Assembly: GCA_014904985.1 (NCBI GenBank)
Contig: MU128955.1
Span: 140,892-204,891 of the forward strand
Source: Hydnum rufescens UP504
Taxonomy: Eukaryota; Basidiomycota; Agaricomycetes; Cantharellales; Hydnaceae
Reading direction: 5' to 3'
Length of the DNA: 64,000 nt
This document shows positions 51,640 through 62,317 of the stretch, in pieces. The notes beneath the pieces were generated by a model. The model did not search any database. It was not told the DNA's origin and saw only the letters and a list, made by a program, of their open reading frames with translations. Each line of letters opens with the position of its first letter. Positions within the stretch are counted from its first letter, which is position 1. The position numbers and the translations under genes were made by a program.

Positions 51640-52462
51640 AAAAGGGTCACAAATTGCTATGTTCAGCCCCGGGAGGTAAAAATCCCAACCGTGTGCTGTT
51701 ACAGATGTCATCAAACTCAATGGGGTCCGTGGGGCACAATACTTTCCAGAAAGCAATCCACATAGACCTATCATCATAGGAGACTGCGTCACGGGCGAAG
51801 GTGGGTTCGTTAGCCGGCTTTGATCCAGCGCCATGATTGTATTTATTCCACCTGGCCACAGAAAGATCATAGATCCCCAGGGCCGAGTGCGCCTCGAAGA
51901 ACAGCCGGTTCAAAGGAGCGATATACGCTTCCTCGAGGCCAGCGAAAGGTGCAGTCGGGAGCCCTTGAATCTTACTGGAGAAGGAATGCTTGGAACGATC
52001 GAGCCTAGCGTCGCTAATCCAATCCTCCAGCGGTCTTGGGGACAGAATCTCCTTTCCGTCTTGGTGTCGGAAGGTGAAGCAGACGAGTACCCAAAACACG
52101 GATCGCATGTCATGCATGATGGGCATGAGAATGCCCTCGATGAGATCGACGGCATAAGATGACGAACACCGATTTGTTCCAAGCTCGTACTGGATGGCTT
52201 GTTGATGTCAATGGCCAAATCATAGCGGTTCAGAACACCAATGACGTTGGCACCGTTGCGGCGAAACATAATGTCATTCATGTTGATGTCGCCGTGAAGC
52301 ATGCCCATGACTCGATAGAGCTAGGAAATTATCGCTTAGCAATCATCCAGCAACGCATCGCATAACAGAGATACTCACATAAAGCTATATGTTGCATCAC
52401 GCTCATGAGATCATCAGCAGCCCGGATCTCGGTCAGAGGGATGCAGCTTTTGGTAGAAGACG
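51640..52462 (-). pseudogene. FunK1 kinase fragment C (C-lobe only)
   Basis: Reading from 52462 downwards: the end of the exon with LLPMTEIRAADDLMSV, then LYRVMGMLHGDINMND with the catalytic-loop HGD, YDLAIDINKPSSTSLEQIGV, MHDMRSVFWVLVCFTFRHQD, RPLEDWISDARLDRSKHSF and WIAFWKVLCPTDPIEFDDIC to about 51650. The N-lobe is absent: homology stops inside 'cttttggtag' at 52462, where the next duplicated unit starts. A one-base loss at about 52155 shifts frame after IGVRHLM. This is a truncated relative of the FunK1 copies at 53.2-55.2 and 58.4-60.6 kb. Confidence 0.7.
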
Positions 52463-53175
52463 CGAAGAACTTATCAGAAACTATGGGTGGCGCCCAAGCG
52501 ATCGGTCCAGCGACGATATTTGGTGCTTAGCCATTCTACTGTATTCATATTCAATGTATTCCGCGTCTTGGCCAACGTGCGGTAATCGGTACCCAAAGTG
52601 TGACATTTTCTTCATTATGACCATCCTCCTTCGCTACGATATCACTCGCGCTGGTTCCCCGCCAGATGTAATCTGACGGCTTCCAGAAACCTTGACAGAG
52701 TTTTCCCACTGTTCGGTCGCAATAAGTAGAAGAGCATATTTGAGGACGGCCGCATATTCCAAGCGAATCAGCCCTACCAATGGCGTCACATCTCTTATCA
52801 ATTGTCTATCTCCATTGGTCGACATCATATTTACGAGTCCTTGTGCCGGGCATGGCTCGTTCGAGCGCCCCTATGGTTGAGACCGTACTGCATGTTACAG
52901 CAGTCATGACCTCACCGTCCCTAATACAACATCTTGTCTCATTAGTACACTTCCTGAGTTCTTGCACTTGTATCCTCCTGAAGCCTGCAGGACGGTTGAC
53001 AATACAGCATAGCATAAACACAGAATAGTGCGAGTTGAGCGATTCGGAATAGGTGTTACAAACTGCTATGTCCCGGTGAGGTAAAAATCCCCACCGTGCG
53101 CTGCTACTGACGTCGTCAAAGTCAAAGTGCTTATCGGGGCTTAACACGTTCCAAAAAGTAATCCACATAGAGGTA

Positions 53176-55281
53176 TCATGAAGAAGACTGCATCAGAAGG
53201 GAAGACAATTTCGTCAGATAGCTTCCTTTGATCTTTTTTCTGGGGTCATGACTGCACTCATTATTATAATCCCCCAGCTCATTGTGCCCTCTGCAGAATA
53301 GCCGGTTCCAAGGAAGGATCCATGATTTATAGAGGCTAGAGAAAGGTGGAGTCGGACGTCCTTCAATCTCCGCGCAGGAATGAACTCTTCATATCGTTCG
53401 GGCTGGTAACCCATTTCTCAAGGGTCTCCGAGTAGCGCGTATCTCCTCTCCATCTTCATACCGGAAGGTAAACCACACTAGTACCCAATACATTGCTTCC
53501 ATGTCGTGCCTCGCATGATGAGGTATCAGGCTGCCCTTCATAAGATCAATGGCCATAAAACGACGAACACCAATTCGTTCCAAGCTCGTGCTCGATGGCT
53601 TGTTGATATCAATCGCCAGATCATAGTCAATCAGGACGCCGACGACCTTGACTCCGTCGCGGCGGATCATAATATTATTCATGTTGATGTCGCCGTGAAG
53701 AATGCCCATGACTCGATAGAGCCAACGATAGCCTAAAAAAATCATCCCTTAGCAATCACCAAGTAAGGCATTGTATAACACAGATACTCACATAGAGCTA
53801 TATCTCGCATCACGCTCATGAGATCATCGGCAGTCCGGATCTCGGTCATAGGGAGCAGCTTTTGGTAGACAGTAACCCTCAGAATCCGTGATCCCGCTCC
53901 TGAAGAGGCCGATGTGGATTTCCGTGCAAGGATACGGCTCCGCGGACCCCATTCACCAAAGTCCTCCTTCGCCTCCAGAACTGGCAGGTGGTTTTTCATA
54001 CCGTGCATATTTCCCGTTGTCGTATTCCATGGCGCTCGTGTAAGCTCGCTCGAGAAATTCGTATTCCGGCGTCCTGGTTTTCTCTGGCCAGCTAAGTTTG
54101 ACGACGACAGTACCACCATCAGCCTCTATAACACAAGTTCCCCGGCCAACCAAAGAATACTGGCGGGAAACATAATCGCCGAGAACAAATGTTCGATTTT
54201 GGACGGTGATCGTAGCCCCGTTGAAGGGATGAGCAGGACTGGGCCGAGATTCTGGTGTCAACTGATAGCTGGAATCGTGCACAGAGCCGTTGGACTTGAT
54301 GTCAAGGGAAGAGCCCTCGTCGTCAGGGGTCGGCAATTTGAAATGAGGGCAGAGCGATCGTGAAAGGGGCGTCAATTGGGGATAAGTAATCTCGGATGAA
54401 GACCCCAGCTTGCTTCGGACAGGTGTAAAATAGCCATGAGAAATTGGGCCAACAATACCAGATTCTTCCGAAAAATTGACTCCACTGGACCTCATGGCCC
54501 CAACACGATCGTAATACCACAGTTCCAGCGTGGATTCCTGGATTGTTCCGTGGACAACGTGACTGCGATACGGTCCGTGGATGAAGGATTCGAGCGCATA
54601 CGCTGCCAATTGGAGCACGGCCGAACTGATCTTGGAAGCCCGAGTCCGTGGGGATTTGTTGGGCGCATTGTCGCTTGTTGACACTCTGGAGGGAGTAGAA
54701 GGGGTATTACTTTTCTGTATTGACGCTCGGATGACTGTAGACCACCAAACTTTGCCTTGAATTCCAACACCAATTTGACATCGGACCAGTCCAACGGATT
54801 GTCTTCCAAATTTTGTGATTTTGAGGCGAAAACAACGTCTGGATATCTTGTTGTGCTTGATGAGTTGCGCACAGCAACTGTGTCATGGGGTCGCGCAAAG
54901 ATTGAGCATTCCCTGTGCATTTCAACGGCAATCAACGAAGACACATGTGGTTGGCAAGTTGGTAAAGGGCTCAAATCGGTCGCATTCTGGCTTAGTCAGA
55001 GAAGATAGGAAAGTTCGGAAAAGGCTACAAGTCGTGTCGTCCCGGCATATCTTCTCGAGATTGATATTGTTGTTGGGCTTGAATTCAAAGACGTCTTGGA
55101 GAAAGTCTTCAAAGCTGCTGATGAGCACATTTTCGAGGTTGTTCTTGAGAAAAGACTGCAGCTTAAGGCCATTATGATCACTGGAGGATACATAGCTAGA
55201 CACATTATTGCTGAAGGGCATGGATATTTGTCGAAAGACGTGGTCGGCGGAAGAACACTTGCATCCGGTGCTGCGTGACAA
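53176..55281 (-). pseudogene. FunK1 fungal-type protein kinase, copy A (disrupted)
   Basis: Reading from the right: FLKNNLENVLISSFEDFLQD and VFEFKPNNNINLEKIC, WSDVKLVLEFKAKFG, the helical part ISSAVLQLAAYALESFIHGP, the kinase N-lobe (FVLGDYVSRQYSLVGRGTCV, IEADGGTVVVKLSWPEKT with the lysine), RVTVYQKLLPMTEIRTADDL and the C-lobe (MGILHGDINMNNIMIRRDGV, IDYDLAIDINKPSST, AMYWVLVWFTFRYEDG). This is the FunK1 (Pkinase_fungal) layout. Compared with copy B, copy A has one-base or few-base indels near 54,710 (SVNTEK stop), near 54,950 (LPTTCV instead of LANHM) and near 53,418 (before PLRNG). All sense codons that are nonsense in copy B remain CGA here. It is probably dead, although indel errors cannot be excluded. 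Confidence 0.72.
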
Positions 55282-55637
55282 TCTGTGACTTGGCTACGAC
55301 CAACCACACCGATGCCGACTCACTCGACCGCAATTATAAGGCGGGTGAGCTGTCTTTGGGGATATTTCCGACGTTTGAGGTTGTATACAGGGGCAGGATT
55401 GTTGGGACTTCTATAGCGTACTACTTAAGCCGTCATCCAAATGGTGTATTCCATTGATCTCAGTAAAATGACCTGGCTCTCAACACTTTTGTTTTTCATT
55501 ATGGAATAGCTTGGGGACACATCTGTTTATGTTTTCGAAAGTAGTTGCATTGCGGCTGACGCCTCGGGAAAGGCAGGAGGATTTCTAGCGCTTAACTGGC
55601 ACGGCCCGCGTACTGCGTCTTCCCTCGCTGAACTCTC
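55280..55637 (+). pseudogene. DAO-family FAD oxidoreductase fragment, copy A
   Basis: The plus strand reads (across an intron ending tatacag) a Rossmann start GRIVGTSIAYYLSRHPNGV. After a second intron comes LGDTSVYVFESSCIAADASG, then KAGGFLALNWHGPRTASSLA and ELSFK. This is the N-terminal FAD-binding part of a DAO/glycine-oxidase-like protein. It stops at 55637, where FunK1 fragment D begins. The gene is head-to-head with FunK1 copy A, as in the second copy at 60.6-61.5 kb. Confidence 0.65.
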
Positions 55638-55639
55638 AT

Positions 55640-55993
55640 TCAAGCATATATTCCAAGGTCCGAGTGTGCCATGGAGAACAGCCGGTTCAAAGGAATGATA
55701 TACGGTTCCTCGAGGTCAGCGAAAGGCACAGTCGGGAACCCTTGAATCTTATTGAAGAAGGAATGCTTGGAACGATCGAGCCTAGCATCGCTAATCCAAT
55801 CCTCCAGCGGTCTTGGAGCCAGAATCTCCTTTCCATCTTCGTGCCGGAAGGTGGAACAGACGAGTACCCAGAACTTGGATTCCACGTCACGCCCTGCATG
55901 ATGAGGCATGAGAGTGCCTTCGATGAGATCGATGGCCATAAGATGATACACCAATTTGTTCCAAGCTCGTGCTGGATGGCTTGTTGATGTCAA
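55640..55993 (-). pseudogene. FunK1 kinase fragment D inserted in the DAO remnant
   Basis: About 320 bp align closely with 51899-52213 of fragment C (shared phrases gaacagccggttcaaagga, aaggaatgcttggaacgatc, caatcctccagcggtcttgg). The frame reads VESKFWVLVCSTFRHEDGKE, RPLEDWISDARLDRSKHSFF and IIPLNRLF. The left edge interrupts the DAO coding sequence and the right edge meets an LTR-like element at 55994. It has no start, N-lobe or catalytic loop. Confidence 0.7.
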
Positions 55994-56716
55994 TGTTGGA
56001 ATACGGATCGGATGGAACTAACCCCTATCTGTACGGAAGCAAGTGCGCCTACAGTATTTGGAGGACCACTCGTGGGCATCCCCTAAAACCACGACGGGCT
56101 CCCTATGCTTGCCTCCCTTGCTGTTTTTGTTGGAATAAAATAAAAGGTTAATTATATAATCAGCCCGAAGTGGCAATACCCCCTATTTGGACTTAACACC
56201 GTATCAAGCGCGACTCCCCTACCACCCTCTTATGGTAATAATATACCTAAGAGAACATTCTATGTCCTTCTTGTTGATGCCAGTAGTATAGTACCCGAAC
56301 ATTCTACTATTCTCATGTAGTTTCTTTAATATCCTGTACACAGTATAAAAGGGCAAGCTTGAGCTCGCCTACAGATCTAAGGACTCTAATAATATATCCT
56401 TCCTGCTAATTCACCTGAGCAACTAGGGCTCTCCGGTCTATCGAATTCACTCACATCCGCTTAGTCATCCAGGGGAAATACCATTCTCATCCGTAACCTC
56501 ACACTAGTTTTCCCTACCCCTATGTTTCTCATCATTTGGTACCTTTTTTTCCCCCTTTGTACCACATGTATTTTCTCTCCTACTGTTATGCCGGAGTCTG
56601 AGAACGAGGCACGAGTATCAGACTCACAGTTAGATAAGTGAGTGGTTTGAGTCACACTTCTCCGCTTCAACTTCTGAGACTCAAACCGCTCAAGCAAGAA
56701 TCCTATCATCCTAAGC
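55994..56716. mobile_element. LTR-like retrotransposon remnant
   Basis: DNA that begins TGTTGGAATAC breaks the FunK1 fragment exactly after 'gtcaatg'. A second TGTTGGAATA occurs at 56129. An LTR-style promoter (agtataaaaggg near 56340) follows. TG starts and a TATA box fit an LTR, but I cannot define its 3' end, target duplication or primer site. Two partly overlapping LTR pieces are possible. Confidence 0.35.
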
Positions 56717-57355
56717 ATGGTTTCTCCTGGCATTCTTAACCCTGTTACAAGCCCATTGACTTCTACAGTGTCTGGTGAAGGAGGAGGTCTTGATGTAGCC
56801 GGGGCAAGTCCTGCCGGTATCTCAGAGCCGACAGTTCAACCTCAGAACAATGCGAATGTTGGCAGCCGGAATGAGGCGCGCGAGATGTTCACTCGGCTTG
56901 TCACAGCTAGGAACATCCACCTCAATCAAGTGATGTCCGAGATGGAGGTCAACAATGCCGTTAATGATTCGCTTGCTGATTGGGATCTCGCCAAAGGGTT
57001 AACTCATGCACCTGACAATCAGCCATCCTCTCCACCCTCCATAACTCTTCCTGGCAAGTCCAGTACTGCTAAACAGAGCACCACTGAAGTTGGGAGCACT
57101 GTCCTAACTTCAAGTGAGGCAGTGATCCAACCAGGCTGGAGTTTTGATGCCTTGCTGGCTAGTGGGGAGTATGCTGCCCCAGACCTTGTCCGGCATGTTC
57201 ATAACTTGCAGTATGCACCTCTCCCCATGTTTGCTGTCAAGGAGATGTGTGAACGCCACCTGTCGAATATTGCCTACCCCACAAAAATTGAGGTTGATGT
57301 CATAACCTCAAAGAAGAAGACTGTTACGAGTCATACATGTAACCTCATCACGTGA
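56717..57355 (+). CDS. retroelement-associated ORF, candidate gag, 3' truncated
   Basis: A 212-codon open frame starts MVSPGILNPVTSPLTS and contains NEAREMFTRLVTARNIHLNQ, VIQPGWSFDALLASGEY and FAVKEMCERHLSNIAYPTK. I do not recognise a named domain. It sits just after an LTR-like region. Its last ten or so codons are read from the start of another LTR (TGTTACGAG at 57322), so the original frame has been cut. Gag identity is inferred from position only. The composition is unlike that of the host genes nearby. Confidence 0.4.
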   Translation: MVSPGILNPVTSPLTSTVSGEGGGLDVAGASPAGISEPTVQPQNNANVGSRNEAREMFTRLVTARNIHLNQVMSEMEVNNAVNDSLADWDLAKGLTHAPDNQPSSPPSITLPGKSSTAKQSTTEVGSTVLTSSEAVIQPGWSFDALLASGEYAAPDLVRHVHNLQYAPLPMFAVKEMCERHLSNIAYPTKIEVDVITSKKKTVTSHTCNLIT

Positions 57356-57748
57356 CCACACATCCTCACGCCAAGTATTCCGCTATGTAGTCACCCCCAC
57401 CCTTCTTAATAATTACCTTAGTAATTCCTCCTCAATCCTTAGTATATAAGTCTACCTCCTGTATCCTCACCTCTTTATACAATCAAGAATATATGTCAAT
57501 AGTTGACCTTCTCCTCATCATCCTTCTCATACCCTCATATTAAGTCTCATCGAGAAATCAGTCCTCCCCACTGCTTCTCCTGCATGCTTGTCCTTCATGA
57601 CCTTATGTAATCGCCACACCACGAACTCCCTCGTCAATCATATTAGGGGTTACTCCTTTGTACTCGACATTGGTTATGTAATCACTTCCTCATACTATGA
57701 ACAAGCCCTAACACCTATCCTGTAAGCTATAAAACTGGTTAGTATACT
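57322..57748 (+). mobile_element. Gypsy-like LTR with adjacent primer-binding-like site
   Basis: The block starts TGTTACGAGTCATACATGTA and ends ...AGTATACTCA (TG...CA ends). It contains a TATA-like 'agtatataag' near 57440 and is followed at once by 'atgctatcagagattc', which resembles the TGGTATCAGAGC primer site used by many LTR elements. The internal part is lost: about 110 bp later the DNA changes to duplicated unit B (57861). It sits inside the candidate gag ORF, so it inserted after that element. Confidence 0.45.
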
Positions 57749-58442
57749 CAAATGCTATCAGAGATTCCCTTTAGCCTGCCCTCTCTCCGCTTGAGCATTA
57801 AGCTAGAAGTTTTCTCATTGTTGTCTGTGAAGGACGCTTATATAATGAATCCACGTTCACTAGAACTTGTCAGAAACTATGGGTGGCACCTAAGCGATCG
57901 GTCTCAGCGACGATATTTAGTGCTTACCCATTCTATTCATATTCAATGTATTTCGCGTCTTGGCCAACGTGCGGTAATCGGTACCCAAAGTGTGACATTT
58001 TCTTCATTATGACCAAGTCTCCCCTCCTTCACCACAATATCACACGCTTGTTCCCCGCCAGATGTAATCTTACAGCTTCCAGAAACCTTGATAGAATTTT
58101 TCCCAGTGTTCAGTCACAATAAGTAGCAGAGCATATTTGAGGATGGCCGCATATTCCAAGCGAATCAGCCCCACCAATGGAGTTAAAATCTCTTATCAAT
58201 TGTCTACCTCCATTGGCTGACATCATATTTACAAGTCCTTGTGCTGGGCATGGCTCGTTCGAGGCACCCTATGGTTGAGATCATACAGCATGTTACAGCA
58301 GTCATGACCTCACCGTCCCTAATACAACATCATGCCTCATTAGTACACTTCCTGAGTTCTTGCACCTATATCCTGAAGCCCACAGGATGGTTGACGGTAC
58401 GGCATAAATACAAAATGGTGTGAGTTGAGAGATACCCAAAGG

Positions 58443-60581
58443 TCACAAACTGCTATGTCCCTGGTAAGATAAAAATCCCAACCGTGCACTGTTACAGACA
58501 TTGTCAAAGTCAACATGTTTATCGGGGTTTAATACGTTCCAAAAAGCAGTCCACATAGAGCTATCGTGAGAGAAGACCGCATCAGGGGGGAAGACAGGGG
58601 ATTCACCCAGATGGACATATCGATTATAAGATGTCAGCTGCCCATGCCCTTGGGAGAATAGCTTGCTCAAAGGAATGATCCATGATATATCGAGGCTAGA
58701 GAAAGGTGGAGTCGGATGTCCTTCAATGGTGTGCAGGAATGAATTCTTCACGTCATCGAGGTACGGGCTGGTAACCCATTTCTCCAAGGGTCTCTGAGTA
58801 GCAGATATTTCCTTTCCATCTTCATACTGGAAGGTAAACCACACTAGTACCCAATACATTGCTTCCATGTCGTGCCTCACATGATGAGGTATCAGGCTGC
58901 CCTTCATAAGATCAATGGCCATAAAACGATGAACACCAATTCATTCCAAGCTCGTGCTCAATGGCTTGTTGATATCAATTGCCAGATCATAGTCGATCAG
59001 GATGCTGACAACCTTGGCACCGTCGCGGCAAATCATAATGTTATTCATGTTGATGTCGCCGTGAAGAATGCCCATCACTCGATAGAGCCAACGATGGCCT
59101 AAAAAAAATCATCCCTTAGCAATCACCCAGTAAGGCATTGTATAACACGGATACTCACATAGAGCTATATCTCACATCACGCTCATGAGATCATCAGCAG
59201 CCCTGATCTCGGTCATAGGGAGCAGCTTTTGGTAGACAGTAACCCTCAGAATCCGCGATCCTGCTCCTGAAGGGTCCAGTGCGGATCTCCATGCAAGGAT
59301 ACGGCTCCACGGACCCCATTCACCAAAGTCCTCCTTCACCTCCAGAACCGGCAGGTGGTTTTTCATACGTGCATATTTTCCATTGTCGTATTCCATGGTG
59401 CTCGTGTAAGCTCGCTTGAGGAATTCATATTCCAGCGTCCTGGTTTTCTCTGGCCAGCTAAGTTTGATGACGACAGTACCACCATCAGCCTCTATAACAC
59501 AAGTACCCCGGCGAACCAAGGAATACTGCTGAGAAACACAATCACTGAGAACAAATGTTCGATCTTGGACGGTGATCGTAGCCCCATCGAAGGGATGACC
59601 GGGCTGAGATTCTGGTCCAGACTGATCGCGGGAATCATGCGCAGAGCCCTTGGACTTGATGTCAAGGGAAGAGCCCTCGTCGTCAGGGGTCGGCAATTTG
59701 GGATGGGCGCGGAGCGATCGCGAAAGGGGCGTCAATTGCGGATAAGTAATCCTCGGATGAAGACCCCAGCTTGCTTCGGACAGGTGTCCAATAGCCATGA
59801 GAAATTGGGCCAACAATACCAGATTCTTCGAAAAATCAACTCCACTGGACCTCACAGCCCCAACACGATCATAATACCACAGTTCCAGCATGGATTCCTG
59901 GATTGTTCCGTGGACAACGTGACTGCAATACGGTCCATGGATGAAGGATTTGAGTGCATATGCTGCCAATTGGAGTGCGGCCAAACTGATCTTGGAAGCC
60001 CGAGTCCGTGGGGATTTGCTGGGTGCATTGTCGCTTGTTGACACTCTGGAGGGAGTAGAAGGGATATTACTTTGCTGTATTGACAGCTCGGATGACTGTA
60101 TACCACCAAACTTTGCCTTGAATTTCAACACCAATTTGACATCGGACCAGTCCAATGGATTGCCCTGCAATGTTGGTGATTTTGAGGCGAAAACAACATC
60201 TGGATATCTTGTCACGCCTGATGAGTTGCGCACAGAAACTGCGTCATGGGGCCATGCAAAGATTGAGCATTCCCTGTGCATTTCAACGGCAATCAACGAA
60301 GACATGTGGTTGGCCAAGTTGGTAAAGGGCTCAAATCGGTTGCATTCTGGCTTGGTCAGAGAAGATAGGAAAATTCGGAAAAGGCTACAAGTCGTGTCGT
60401 CCCGGCATATCTTCTCGAGATTGATATTGTTGTTGGGCTTGAATTCAAAGACGTCTTGGAGAAAGTCTTCAAAGCTGCTGATGAGCACATTTTTAAGGTT
60501 GTTCTTCAGAAAATGCAGCAGCATAAGGCTATTGTGATCACTGGAGGATGCATAGCTAGACACACTATTGCTGAAGGCCAT
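58443..60581 (-). pseudogene. FunK1 fungal-type protein kinase, copy B (two nonsense codons)
   Basis: The first exon is a 469-codon open frame from MAFSNSVSSYASSSDHNSL (60581) through LQLAAYALKSFIHGP, FVLSDCVSQQYSLVRRGTCV and VIKLSWPEKTRTLEYEFLKR to LLPMTEIRAADDLMSVM. It ends at TGA (59174-59172) where copy A has CGA. The next exon carries MGILHGDINMNNIMICRDGA, IDYDLAIDINKP, then a second TGA (58943-58941) for CGA, then KGSLIPHHVRHDMEAMYWVL, WVTSPYLDDVKNSFLHTIEG and WTAFWNVLNPDKHVDFDNVC. Both stops are C-to-T changes at CpG. FunK1 kinases are a large Agaricomycete-type family of unknown targets. Here the catalytic loop is HGD rather than the usual HRD. The N-lobe exon could still make a protein, but not an active kinase. 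Confidence 0.75.
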
Positions 60582-60639
60582 GGATATTTGTTGAAAGAGA
60601 GGATGAAGATCACTTGCATCCGGTGCTGCGTAACATTCT

Positions 60640-61505
60640 GTGACTTAGCTATGACCCACCACACCAATGCCAACTCGCTCGATCGTAATTATAGGGTGAG
60701 TGAGCTGTCTTTGGGGATATTTCCGACGTCTGAGGTTTTATACAGGGGTGGGATTGTTGGGACTATAGGGCCATCACCGACGTAGAAAGGTTATCTTGCT
60801 GCGGGCATGCATCAGCTATATATAGGAGAAGTAAGGCCGTGAGCCGCTATCGGCAAGCGGAATCAGTAAGCCACTGTGGCAAGCGGAGTTCGGATTGGTG
60901 CTTGGAGCGTCCGATGCTCAACAGGGACTTCTATAGTGTACTACTTAAGCCGTTATCCAAATGCTGTATTCCATTGATGTCCTCATGCTCACTGGCACGG
61001 CCCTACTGCATCTTCCTTTGTTTCACTCTCATTCAACCTTCATGAAGAACTGGCGACAGAACATGATGGTAAGAAAAAATGGGGGCACAGGAAACTAGTC
61101 ATTCTCTGAATAGACAGCAATCCGACTTCGAATGATGGGATCAAGACTGTTCCCCATGCAGAATGGATTGCAGATGTCGTAGGGTCCGTCGACCCCCTTG
61201 GTGACGAAACGATGATGGCGCAGGTCCATCCTTTCCTGATGACGAACGCATTGATATCTGCTGCCCAGGATTCAGGTGTCAATGTGACAATTGCAAAGGC
61301 TGAAACCATCGTGTGTAATGAAGAAACACAGGAGATCACAGGGGTAATGGTAGTGACATGTGGCAGGGAGATTCTCACAATTCCTACCATGGACGTCATT
61401 TTCGCTGCAGGACCATGGACAGGGATGTTAAAATGGGCGGTTATCGACTATGGCGTACATTGTCATGTGCCGCTTGCCCGTCTCCGCATGTCCAGCCCAC
61501 TCTAG
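60640..61505 (+). pseudogene. DAO-family FAD oxidoreductase, copy B (disrupted)
   Basis: Pieces in order: GGIVG after an intron ending tatacag; a ~160 bp insertion; TSIVYYLSRYPNAV-like coding; WHGPTASSFVSLSFNLHEEL + ATEHDG (donor gtaaga, acceptor gaatag); GIKTVPHAEWIADVVGSVDP; ETMMAQVHPFLMTNALISAA; GVNVTIAKAETIVCNEETQE; VIFAAGPWTGML. These match the FAD-binding and middle parts of DAO-type amine/amino-acid oxidases. The FESS...AGG exon seen in copy A is missing, and after AGPWTG the match ends. The coding is out of register in several places. It is head-to-head with FunK1 copy B. Confidence 0.65.
60768..60927. mobile_element. ~160 bp insertion flanked by direct repeat GGGACT
   Basis: Copy A reads 'gttgggacttctatag'. 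Copy B reads 'gttgggact' + about 160 bp + 'aacagggacttctatag'. GGGACT therefore occurs on both sides, like a 6-bp target duplication, though the inner copy could be part of the insert. No terminal inverted repeats are obvious. The insert contains two similar phrases, 'cgctatcggcaagcgg' and 'cactgtggcaagcgg'. Confidence 0.4.
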
Positions 61506-62110
61506 GGCCGCCCTCCTTTTCCTATATATAACATAGGTATTTCATGTACATACCTCACTGGTTTGTACCTCCGCGACACACACGAGGTTCTTTATCCCAA
61601 AACAAACCAGTGAACCTCTGTGCTGTAATCTGTGGCAGTCAACACCGTGTCTGTGAACCAGTTGTTCCATTCTCAATCTGTGCGATTACTGTGCCTGGGA
61701 GTACCTGTCCTATAGGGAAACCTTTGCTCATACCTGGGATTATCTTCCGGCCTGCGTTTGAGGCCCCGTGTCCGTATACATCCCGTGTCCATCGCGACTG
61801 TTGCGACCGTCGTACCCGTGTCCTCTTTCAGGGATCTTCTATTGCCATTGTGGCATGTTCATGAGGTGGAGTTTTCTTTATGTGGGTGTTTGGGTGGGCA
61901 CTGGGCCCAGACCCGGAACACTATTTCGAGACATGTGTGAGGGAGTCTGTTGACTCGGCTCATGACTCTTTGGGAGACCTATTGCAGGGTCTTTTAGGTG
62001 GGATGGAGGTGGTGCCTGGGTGAGGGGATTTCATGGATCCAGCTTGTTGATCAGGGTGCGCAGAGGGGATTTGGATATCCGGCTCACAGCACAGGCTGGT
62101 CAGTCACATA
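61506..62110. other. no gene recognised
   Basis: A plus-strand open frame of 106 codons (61547-61864) has no recognisable domain. The sequence looks like decayed repeat DNA. Confidence 0.35.
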
Positions 62111-62166
62111 GGGGACCTAATTTAGGTACCACTTTCGGGGCAGAAAATGGTACCTAAGAGGTCCCC
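62111..62166. repeat. imperfect inverted repeat, arms of about 20 bp
   Basis: The left arm starts ggggacctaatttaggtacc. The right arm, tggtacctaagaggtcccc, is its complement apart from a small internal difference. The loop is about 17 nt. It could form a cruciform or hairpin, and its relation to the elements on the right is unknown. Confidence 0.6.
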
Positions 62167-62277
62167 CAGACCTTTCGGCCGAAATCAAGCCATTCCAATT
62201 CAGTTTTTTTGGCCATCTATCGGCCAATCCATGGCTGTGCTAGATTATTTGTTTATTTACTATTGTTTGTTTACTAT

Positions 62278-62317
62278 TTATTATTATTATTATTATTATT
62301 ATTACTACTATTATTAT
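62278..62317. repeat. (TTA)n microsatellite
   Basis: About 13 units of TTA with a few changes. Just to the right lies a run of 11 C (62345-62355), then a run of 8 G (62373-62380) that can pair with it. Confidence 0.85.

Larger units (their letters stand above)
57861..61000. repeat. segmental duplication unit B (copy of 52466-55637)
   Basis: From 'gaacttgtcagaaactatgg' (57863) onward this DNA parallels 'gaacttatcagaaactatgg' at 52468 onward. It covers FunK1 3' flank, FunK1 gene, the divergent promoter and the start of DAO. The two units are in direct orientation, about 5.4 kb apart. Most differences are transitions, many of them CG to CA or TG. Unit B holds one extra ~160 bp insertion (60768-60927). 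Confidence 0.8.

Noticed and set aside
55640..55993. A DAO-kinase fusion gene.
   Set aside because: The kinase fragment is on the opposite strand to DAO, lacks the N-lobe and truncates the DAO frame. It is an insertion or rearrangement, not a fusion.
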